A stretch of DNA of 64,000 nt, from assembly GCA_963930775.1 (NCBI GenBank), contig OZ005689.1:13454923-13518922 (forward strand), read 5' to 3'. The notes below the pieces were generated by a model that saw nothing but the letters and a program-made list of their open reading frames with translations, searched no databases and was not told where the DNA came from. Numbering within the stretch: position 1 is the stretch's first letter; each line of letters opens with the position of its first letter. Shown one piece after another: positions 31,701-43,700 of the stretch. This DNA is from Cliona cf. orientalis (Eukaryota; Porifera; Demospongiae; Clionaida; Clionaidae). The position numbers were made by a program, and so were the translations under genes.

Positions 31701-34700
31701 AGACTGACCGAAGTCTGATTAATAAGTGCATGCGCTTATCACACTCAGTGGTAAGGAAATATGCGCCTATTAGACAATGTGCACTTAATAGAGAGTGAAG
31801 TTTGGCACCGCCCACTGCCAGCACTTTTGAGCGCTCAATCACAAAGCTAGCAAGTTATGAACACAATAATTCTTGGAATAATAGTTCATAGGAGTATGAT
31901 CGGAAGCCTTTGCTGGAAGAAAATCGGAAAAATAGCCGATTTCTTTGGCGAGACTCGCTTCGAAGTCAAGGTCAAGAGTCCGAACCCGTCTCAGTGGAAC
32001 ATGAGTATAGCTGATCTTGTGCAGCTGGCTATCCAAAAATAGGTTGGTAAACTAGTTCTAATCATGTAGAGGATGGAAAATTCTTGATCAAATTGTGTCG
32101 TCTTTTTTGGGGCATGTGCTAATTAGATAAAACTTAGGAACAGGAAAGAAGCATGTACTAATTGGGCTTAATAAGCATGTGCAATTTTTAACAAGACTAT
32201 AATATCCTTTGCATAATGCAGAAATGTGGCTTCATAAATCACACTAGATATCATCAGTAATCATGAGAGCAAGTGACCAATTGTGAGTATGTCATAATTG
32301 GCAGATCTAGACAAGCCGTTAATTTTCAATTAGAAAAACAAATTCCTTAGATCGGTACTTATGACATTGTAAACATGCAGATACTGGTAAACTGTATTTT
32401 AAGAATTTCAACTGACCTTAGATTAGCTTTATCAGTGTGGACAGTCCTTAATGTTCCTGAGATGGTAGCTGGGCTTGGTGAAATTTACATCCAGTGAATA
32501 TAGCTAGCACACATGCACTCTTATCCAAAAATTAAATAACTTACAAGGTGCCATATACTTTCTAATATAGGCGCCCCTAAAAAAAATTACAGATCGTGCA
32601 GGCACCTCCAATTAGAACCAAAAATTCACTAGTGTGTTACAGGGCGCCTAAATTAGGGAGGTGCCTAACTCACACTAGTGTCCAATATTGCCTACAGTTG
32701 TCCAGGGTAAGGGCTGGGGTCTTGGTGCCTAAGAGCTGCAATTAGAACAATTCTGGAAGTTTTACCAGAGCACAAGTACTATCAGTAACCCGTACTATTT
32801 AGTGGTGATGAGTGGCGAAAACAACAAAAAATATATATGGTTCTAGTTTCAATTCTTTCTGGAAATTTCACTCTGATTGCTGAATTATGCTCGAGTTGCC
32901 GGTACCATAGCCATCAGAACAGTTGCCTCTAACTCCAGAAAGACATCAATGTGCACAGTAGGTAATAATTATAAATGTAAGGGATGTCTTAGTTTGGCAT
33001 CTAAATTGCTAGCTCGATAGAGTGCGGTAGGCTGTATTGCGATATTGCACATGGCAATACGTTCCAATTAAAATTAATAGGTGCCACCTACAAATAATTG
33101 ATGTACAGAATGACGCCTTAAATTAGAACCGAAAAAATGCGCAGGTCTCAAAGGGCGCCTAAATTAGGGTGGTACCTATATTAGAACATATACGGTATTA
33201 CCTAACTATGCAAGGACTCAATGGATGACACTATTTGTGCGCTTATTGATTATCATCCCTCTAGAGAGCAACAAAATTACTTATGAAACTTCACTCAAAG
33301 CATGGAGAAGATGTAGTTCCTGATAGCATAAAGAAAGCTATGATGAAAACCAATGAAGTAGTTGAGCAAAAAGACATCTGTATCAGTGTCTTTGGATCAC
33401 ATAACTGTGGAAAGAGTACCCTACTAAATGCTTTTATTGGAGAAGAGTAAGTTATATTAGTTAAAATTATATATTGCTTGGGCACTGTATGCATAGTGGT
33501 AGGTATGTGATTTCTTAAAGCATAGACGTAGGAAAAATATTGAAGTTTGGGGAGGGGGCTGGATGTCCAATTGCGAGCGAGAAAAATTTACCATCACGCC
33601 CACTTTGGGTCAAAACACGCCACATTTTGCATGATTGAGGCTGCTATCACGAGTTTCTCAGTGAATTGATGAACTATAAGTCAAGTGGTATAGATTTTGC
33701 AGCTATTGAGGTACATTTACTCATAATCAGGCCTGGTAAGATTTTAGAAATCTGACATGTAACAATACTGGGCTGGAGAGTAAACTCAGGTAGTGTAAGG
33801 ACTGGGTACGTGCATGTGCTAGCGGGATCACGTGTGCAAAATATATATCAATACATTTAGTCAAACATTGACCACATGGCGGGTTTTCTCTGATCCGGTA
33901 CAAATAATTGGTTTTGGTTGTATTCATGTCAAAGAACCTTTCTACAAAAAAAAAATCTACATCATAATATTATGTACGAATGCATACAGGCTGCTTCCTG
34001 TTTATCAAATGAATGAGACAAGTGTCAAAATTAAAGTGCAACATGACAGTAGTATTCACCAAGGAGTGTGTACTGAACATTGCCCCCATCTCCATGGTCA
34101 CTCTATGCAGCAATCAAAGGTACATGTTGGTTAATTCTAGACTTTGCCTATTATTATCACCCCACATTCATGCACAATGGGGGTTGTGTTATTGTTTGTC
34201 CTGTGCATAAATATTGTCACATTTCGAGATCTAAGTGTATTAGTGACATAAAAAACTAGCTTTCAATGTGCTTTAAATTAAGGGACACACTCCATGAGCA
34301 TCACAAACTAATGTAGGCCACCTTTGCCACACCTATCAACAGTGCCTACTTAATGCAAAATGCATGCAGGCCATAATATGCTTCTGCTCATGCGGACAAC
34401 TAATTGACCTAGTATGTAAAGTGTGCACACTGATATAGAATGTAGAATGGTACAATCGTGACATAGTCGCTGAAATTTAAAAAAAAGAGCAGTCATCTCT
34501 ATGGCTACATCAGGGGCACATCTAGGATTTTTAATATGGTGGGGTTGTGGGTATAATTGTACGTGAAGCGTGCGAAAAATTTTCAACCATGCCCACTTTT
34601 AATCATCCTTTCGCGCCCCAGAGACTAACCATACAGTGGCAGCTACTGTGCCAAGCCTTGTATATAAGTGGAGGGGCTGCTCAAAATCGTTTGGGGGGTT

Positions 34701-37700
34701 GCAACACCAGCAACTCCCCCCCCCTCCCAAGATCCACCCCTGTACATGTAATACATTGCGCAGTATGCATGCAGGGTATGTGCTTTAGTATTATGACATT
34801 ATTACAATACCATAGATTCCTTAGTCATAGAGTCCATATGTATGTATGCCAAGGGCCCCTGGTAGGCACTAACTTCTAGATGCACCACTGAGTAACAGCA
34901 GTGCCAAGGACACAAATAATCAGTAGCCAGGTTTCCAGGTTGGTTATGGCGTGATTCTTGACATCCTTGAGTATGGTATTAAAGCTTTACTTATCTCTCA
35001 CTATGAGCTAAAGAACGATGCAGTCATTTCAAAATGGCCTTGAACTCGAGCCATACTGATGATGAGTGGATCAACCAACAGCGTATATGATGACTTTACC
35101 AGTCACGATAAGCACGTGGTGTCTGAGCACGTATATCAAATCATTACTATGCAAGATCACGCACTTCCAGTTTCTCGTGTATTTGGGGATTGCTCAGGCT
35201 TGCCCCAAATAACAAACATGCTCCTTTAGAAATTTTTGAGATTATAGGTGTTCTGAGATGTGTTCTGGTGCATTCTGGAGGGTCCCTGAAGCCTTGCACA
35301 AAGTAGCTGTAAGAAACAAAATTGACCTTAAAAACATTTTCCCCAGTACCATTAATATTATCTTCGGTTAAACTGGGATTTGCTAGTGCACATTTGTACA
35401 CATTTTGTCCACACCTTGTACACTACTTTGTGCATTTCTGAGGATAATACACCTTTGCACACTTTTTGCCCACTCCATAAGCACTTTTGAATACATTTAG
35501 TTCACAATAATGATGATAATTAATTCATAACCATGTAAGGTCAATAACAACTTCTTATTGTACAATGTACACAGTAATTATATAAGAAGTGTCCATAGTC
35601 CATAGAGAATCAGGCTAATCTACGCCAGTTCAACATACATCTTGACCTTTGTATCCTATGTAAAATATATTATTAGCATTGATAATGAAACTCAGTGTGA
35701 TCTGTCAATGGAAATTACACTAAGTCCACAAAATTTCAGGCCCACTATATATGATATTGAAGCACTGAGTAGTGCAAAATTCCCGGGTGCGTTGCAATAG
35801 CTATAGCCATGTACTCCTGCTATATATAGCTACCACATTACAAATTTGTAAGCTAAGCCAGCAGCACTGGCTATGCCTAGATCTATAAGAATGCAGATTG
35901 CACACAATTATGTACTAGTATCACATGTATGTCAGATAAGAACATGCAAAGAAACTAAAGGTAAGAAGCGTAGCAAGCAGGGGATTGAAAATAGTACACA
36001 CTGCAATTCTAATTGTAGCTCACCATGCAAGCTGCCATCATTACGGCCTGGGAGTGAGGTTAGAGCCACTCTGTGTGAGATTTTATACTTTGCTATGCAC
36101 AAACTTAGTCATACAAATAGTCAGTATATTATATCAGATATGGAAATTTCATCATACAAAATTTAGAAAATTTTTTTGCATGCAAATAGCTGCCATCAAC
36201 TACAATACAGTGAAAAATTGAGTGCCAGAAATGCGCGGCCATCCCATAGTTGAAATAGCGAAAATGTTTCATAATTCGTTTAATTGGATGTGTACATTCT
36301 CTATGGGGATAAACCAAAACAATAAGCTACCCAATTTCCGATCATCTAGACTTCTTTGATACAATAAAAGGAAGCTCCTGATGATTTACGACTATCCATA
36401 CTGCATGCACAGAATTTACTATTTTAGCAAACGTACTTGATCAACATGTCCATAGACAGCAATACATTTTTGCTGAAGTGCCTGTAAACTTGCACGATTT
36501 TGCATCACTAGTAGCCTAAAATTTCGACTTCCGATCATCTAGACTACTTATTTAGCTATGAAACCTCATAGATCTAGCCTAAATCTCACTTCATCGCCAT
36601 TTTAAAATTTTACTTTGCAAGGGCAAAGTTCAGCAATATTGCAGAATTTTTTGCTGACTCGGCAGTTAGTGACGTCATGACCTTTGAACTGGTCTACAGC
36701 TGAGGCCCTGAATCGTGGACAGGACTGCTGCGAGTGTCAAGATCAAGTCTCTGTTGACTATTTAGATTGAAAATAGTTAAGATTAGGCTACTTTAGTGTA
36801 GTTATCATCCATCAGTAGCTAGATTTAGCCGTCAAGTATCAAGTATCATTGTTGAACTGTACTGATCTGCTGTGGACTACATTATTTTATCACAAACGGC
36901 AACTGAAGGTACTATCTAGCTATTTTAAATTAAATTACATTGTAGGAGCCTACAAAGGCCTGATTATAAATAAGTTGATTTTTGTCGATCGTAAAATTTA
37001 TAATGATATTCATGACTTCTTGTACGCTTGTAATTAGTAATTACAAGGGCTTGTATAATGCAAGCATATGGATGTCCGCTGCTCCATAGGGCATTTCTGG
37101 CAACGTGTGTGCTAGCTATCAATGTTTACTAGCATAATCATGCATACAGTAGATCGGGAAATTTTTGCCGTTAAAAATTTTTCGCCGGTTGCTTAAGTGG
37201 TGAAAATTAGACGTGCAAAAAATCTGAGTCAGTCTGAATAATTACAGCTGGTGGAAATTTTTCTGTGATGAATAATTGGAGCACATGCACTTACTGCGTG
37301 TATACGGCGCTGTATGAAAGGAGGTGTTGATTTTTTTCGTAGCTACCGTGGAGTTGGTTCAGTTGAAATGGCTTTGTTGCGTTACTTCAAACCTGCCAAT
37401 GGTCTTCCCGATCCAAAAGGGTCACTTTCAACTACGATTTCTCCAGATGATATCGCTGAAATGAACAAAGAGGTCGAGGAAGCTACTCGCAGCATAGCTG
37501 GTGGAAAACGTGGACATTATCAGACGTACACTTCATCTGAGCGTTCACAGATTGGAAAGTATGCCTCTCAACATGAAGCGACAGCAGCATGGCGACATTT
37601 TTCTCATGAAATCTGTGAGTCGCGTACTGCTAAATAGATGAAGACGGCGTACGAGGAAGAGCTACGCAAGAGGAGGCACTGTGATGATGAAAGCGATCCG

Positions 37701-40700
37701 GAAATCTCAGATCTTCATGCCAAGAAGAGAGGCAGGAAGGTTTTGCTTGGAGAAGACGTGGATATGAAAGTGCAGCTGTATCTAAGAAAAGTAAGGGAAG
37801 GAGGTGGAGCTATATCTGCCAGGATAGCTATGGCAGCTGCACGAGGAATCTTGCACAAGTGCAACTGATCAATGCTGGCTGAGAATGGTGGCCCAATACA
37901 ATTAAACAGACATTGGGCACATTCTTTGCTAAAAAGAATGAATTTTGTGCAAAGGAAGGCCACAACATCATTGAGTAAGCTCACCATGACAGATTTCAAG
38001 GAACGCAAGAGAGAAATTTTGAACGATGTTGCTACTACAGTCGAAATGGAAGAAATTCCTGGAGAATTTGTTCTCAACTGGGATCAAACTGGCATCAGGT
38101 TTGTCCCATCCTCAACTTGGACCATGGAGAGAAGAGGTGAACGTCGTTTGAAATGATCGGAGTGAATAACAAGTGTCAGATAACTGCAGTTTTTTGCAGT
38201 AGCGCATCAGGAGAATTTCTCCCTGTCCAGCTCATTTATGCAGGCAAGACGGCTCGTTGTCATCCTCAATACCAGTTTCCTCCCGAGTGGAATGTCACAC
38301 ACTAACGTAACCACTGGTCGAATGAAGATACAATGGAAGAGTACGTAGACAACATCATCTTGCCATATGTAGAGAAGGTTCGAGAGAAGGTTGGTGCTGA
38401 GAAAGCTGCTCTTGTCATTATGGATAATTTCAAGGGCCAGACGACGACTAAAAAAACAAATCGCCAGGAGGAAAACAACATTCTCATTTCTTGGCTTCCT
38501 CCAAACACAACAGACAGACTGCAACCGATGGATATTTCAGTGAACTAGCCAGCTAAGGAGTACCTGAAGAAAGAGTTTGAGGACTGGTATTCTGAACAGG
38601 TAATGCAACAGCTTGATGGAAAAGATATGGATGATTTAGAAAGAACTGAGATACAGCCCGTCAACCTAGGAATGCCAATCTTGAAAGAAGTTTCTGCAAA
38701 GTGGCTTTATGGAATGGTTGAGTACCTTACTAGCAACCCACAGTTTATCATGAATGGGTTTATTCGTTCCGGAATCTCCTCAGCTATAGATGGAGTTGTA
38801 GACATACCAGGGCTCAGAAAATGAAGATAGTGACAGAGAGCATGACTTAGATAGTGATTTCGACGACAAAACTGAACTCTAGTCCATTGCTCACACACTG
38901 CACATTCTTCTTTCTTAGTTAAGTCACACTTCTATAGCTGCTTATTGTATTCATGCACTTAAATGCATTTGTTAAAATCAAGTTATCATATATGTAATTT
39001 TGATCTTAAAACCGTAACATTGTGTCATACTAAAAATTATATGTGACCAGATTTGGGAAAACCCTCCGTACGGGATCTGCACGCAATTTGCGCAATGTGC
39101 GTTTTTAGTAGTTTAGGTCGAAATTTGTCAAAGTCAATTAGAAGGACCGAACATTTAGAATAAGTACAGTATTCAGCCATGTCAAAGCCATTATAAAAGA
39201 AAATGATCTTTTGTTCCAAGTATTCAGTCAGCCAAATGTACAATGGTATTTGAAATGATTACTGATCATGATTGTAAAGAGTATGCACAGTGTTGTGGAT
39301 ACAATGTTATATAGCTAAATTTTATATTAGCTTGATTTATCTGTATATATCGATATAAGATCAGGTTTTATAATTAAACAAGGTTCTTTAGTATCCCCAT
39401 TATAGCATCTTTTTCATGGGAATAATCCTCATCACTCAGCAGGCTTTAAAATTAAGGATCTTGGAGGTGTGTTAGTTGCCTATAGCACTTTGTGACTGAT
39501 TATCTGTTATTTTCGAAGGACTGATTCTGGTCTGAGGAGTACTAGGACCACTGGACAGGGCTGCGGAATGAGGGGTAAATGCAGCAACAACAGCGGAGGA
39601 GACTTGGGTAGCTAGCTGCTTGAGCTTTTTTTAAGCTGATTTCATTTTAGGATGATCATCTTCTGGCTCGTCATCATCTGAATTCACCCATTTTCTTTTT
39701 TTGTGTGTTTGCTCCTCGAGGAGAACCTCTGCAATTCTTATACTAACGACTTTTTCACCCCGCTTACTGTTTTTGTACCCTACATAAAACTCCTCCCATG
39801 CGATGACATCCTCACATAGCTGTTATTTGATTAGTTTCTTCAGCTCGTCACATGTACACACTTTATTCGTGTTGATACGACATAGGGTGAAGGTTTTGTC
39901 TTTCTTTTATCTGAATTTGCCACTATCTTTAAGAGTACTTTTTCAATAACAGGGGGGATCAATTGAGTCGTCACTTGTCCAAGAGGAATTATATACCTCC
40001 ACCACTCACTATCGATCCATCATTCACACCAATGACAGTAGGCTGTCTTGAATTAGTTGCCATACTTTCAAGTAACAAACACTTGTTCTAATTATCGTGT
40101 AAGCATGTTTACTGTCAACACCGAAAAAAGTGCATGTGCAAATAGTATATGGTAAACCGTTGTAATCCAGTTGGGCGACTAACCCAAAAACGGCTATATC
40201 TATGCTGAATTATGCTCAAGTTACTTATACTATAGCCATCAGAATGGTTGTCTCTAACTCCAGAAAGCCATTAAAACAGTAGGTAAGTTCCCATAGTATT
40301 ATCATAGAGTCGGTAGACTCTATAAGTAGGGATGGTCCAGATATGTCATACATTACAAATACCTAAATATCTCAAAATAGGTAATTTTGTGAAATTTCTA
40401 AGTGTGACAATTAGAATCTCCAGCAAATTGTGCATCTAGCAAGACCAAGATCATTCATCCAAACAATTGTATATGCCAGAACCAGATGTTTGAAAAATAG
40501 CCCATTTCTCATTCTTTCTTCTTTCTTTCTTTTTCATTATCAGAGCTAACTCAAGACTGTCTGGACCGCTCACCTTAGTTCTTGTATAAATCCACAAAAT
40601 AGTCAAGAATAGCAAGCGTAGGGATGTATAGTAGATGTGATTATCTCTTGTTTGTGTACTTTCTGATCCTGCCATCCCTGCTTCATTCTTCAATTTTATT

Positions 40701-43700
40701 CAATTGTTTTTATACTTGTAAATATAAGAAACAGCTTAGTTTGACATAATATTACAACTGCTAGTTCAATAGATCATTCGACAGTATACCCTCTTTTCTT
40801 TGTCTAACACTGATATGTGTAGCTATTGCGATACTATATGCCAAGGAGTTTGTGCTCAAGAGAGCTCTAATTTTAGCAGCAAAGTATTTTGGCAATGCAA
40901 GTTCTATCATTCAGAGGCCATCATGAGGAAAACTTCATCCAGAAGTACTAAGATATTGAGGTTCTTGGTTGGGTAAATAGATACTCATCCGCATAGCAAG
41001 TATGCTCGCTCTTGTTACACCAACACTGCCAGACTGGAATAATAATAATAATAATATTCTTGCCTACAGTTTCGACTGCTATGCTGCAGTCTTCTTCAGG
41101 GCAATAATGAAACAAGCAATATACAACACTAGCTATATATACAGTTCAGTTGTGGGTGTGGCTTGTCCGCGTCCACGGTAGCCATAATGGTCGACGCCAC
41201 AACGTCATCAGAGTCTGAGTTCTGGGAGTATGGCCGCCATGTAGGTGGATCTCACAATGGCCTCTAGCTCCTCTCTCTTCTTCCATTGCTCAATTTGAAA
41301 TTGACGGTTTCCAGAGGTACTAAGATATTGAGGTTCTTGGTTGGGTAAATAGATACTAATCTGCATAGCCTTGAAGTACACTCATTCTTCTATTCTGCCA
41401 GTGTTAATACCTCTGGAAACCATCAACTTCAAGTCGAGCAATGGAAGAAGAGAGAGGAGCTAGAGGCCATTGTGAGATCCACCTACATGGTGGCCATACT
41501 CCCAGAATTCAGACTCTGATGACGTTCTGGTGTCTACCATCATGGCTACTGTGGACGCGGACAAGCCACACCCACAACTGAACTGTATATATAGCTAGTG
41601 TTGTATAATATTATATTATTGCTTATTGCCCTGAAGAAGACTGCAGCATAGCAGTCGAAACTGTAGGCAAGAATATTATTATTATTCTATTCTGCCACTG
41701 TTTGGTGAGCGTACTTGCTATGCAGATTAAAAAACTTCATCACAATGCTGCAGCTAATGGAAAGGGTACGATGTTTTATAAAAAAAAACAAACAAACAAA
41801 AAACACTTAATCTTTTCTAAAATTAAACCGTAATGCAAAGTATGCAAGTAAAAGCATTCAAATTTATTTATTCATCACATGACACACAATACCATAGTAT
41901 TTCCAGTAGCTGCATGATAATAACCGTGTAAGTGTTAAAAAGTCACTGTGGAAACTTGAGTACAGTTTTCAAAATTTTTCAAACTTTAGTAAGGGCTATC
42001 CGGGTATATTTTTTACTCATACTCTCATGACTATACCAGGGGCGGATACAAGCATTTGTGAGGGAGGGGGCTAGAATCGCGCGCAAAGCGCGCGGGAAAA
42101 TTAGGCCACGCCCACAAAAACGGCCGTAAACGAACACAACGGCTGCAGTAAGGCTAGTTTTCAACGTTTTTGGTGCATTTTCATTATCAGTTTCATGGTA
42201 AGTCTACGATTGGGGGCTAGAGGGGGGCTACAGTTCAGTTTTGTATTAAATACGGCCTACATTTGGGGTTGAGGGGGAGGGCTACAGCCCCCTTAGCCCT
42301 CCCCCTGTATCCGCCCCTGTATACGGGCTAGAGACTTCAAACTTGCTGGAGCAATAGTTCAAAGGGTGTATTTGGTAATAGTGGTTATAATTTATTTTAG
42401 CGCATTATGCATGGATTTCTTGTGGATAGTCACATAAAGTTAAAGCCCCGTTGGAGAGGATGACTGTATGTAAAAGTCAATCTTGTTTCAGGGTACATTG
42501 GACAATCGATAATTGACTTTTATACATCCAGATAACTAAGCATATAGCTTTTAAACAGGATTTATTTTGTTTAATTACAGAGTTGCCCTAAGCTTCAAAT
42601 TACTAAGCCAAACAACAAGCAAGAAATCCGAGGTGCTGATAAAATATATAACTATTTATCTGATCTTAACAAAAAAGTGCGAGAACAGGTAAATGACACA
42701 GTTTGATATAATGTGAACATTCACATGTATTTGTAACTACAGACCCTAAGGGAACGGGAACCTCCGACTGTCATTCTCAAAGCTAACATACCATTGCTAG
42801 CTGGAAAAGTTCCACCTAGGTGGACAGTTAGCCTAGTGGACAACCCAGGATTTGGGGAAGCAAAGGAGCATGTTGTTCAGCTAGCTGATGCTTCTTTGCG
42901 TACAAGCTCAGCCTACATATATCTTCTTCAAACAGAACACATAGGTGGAACAGAAGCTGCTGAATTCTTTAAAGAACTTCTTCGGAAGGATAAGAGTATG
43001 CTCATTAAACTATTAACCAATATAGATCAATTTATTGTCACTGTACAACTATAGCTGCAATGAGGGATGGCCGGCTGGCCGTGGCAATAACGAAGTTTGA
43101 TACAAACTATAATTCATCAACGTCAAAGAGGAGAGGACGAAAATCAGCTCACACTGCTGCTGATGAGGTTAGAAGGAATACAATTGCCAGTATCAAGGAT
43201 GCAACAGAAATAGATGTGTCTCCTGACACTATTATTCCACTGTGTGGAGAGTGGGCCTTATGTGCTAGTCGACTAGCAAACTGTCTCATCAGTGATCCTG
43301 ACAAAGAAATCGAAGAGAGGCAGGATGATGCGGCTAAAGCGTTGGAAAAGTATCCTCACCTTTCCTTGGCTGGAGGGCAAGAGCAGACTTATGCTCAAAC
43401 TATCAAGAATTTGAGTCATGCAGATTTAGTTATGCACCTTGAAAATGCAAGTGGTATTACAGACTTGAAAGCCAGGTTTGTTTATAATGTTATTCATAAT
43501 TATCGTAACTATTATGATAGGTGTATTACTATTCTTATTTTAGAATCCACTACGTTGTTGGAAAAGCATGTGTTAAGGTGTGGGCAACAAAAATTCTTGC
43601 AGAATTCCAAAACTATTTGAGTACAGCCGAAAATTGTATTATCAGCAAAAGCAAAGTTTTAGTGGATCGTTACGTAGGTATGTACACTTTCTTATATCCC

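Noticed and set aside
41727-41766. Possible GTPase exon after GCTATGCAG
   Set aside because: The segment belongs to the edge of the inverted repeat, and its phase does not fit the exons at 34119 and 42581.
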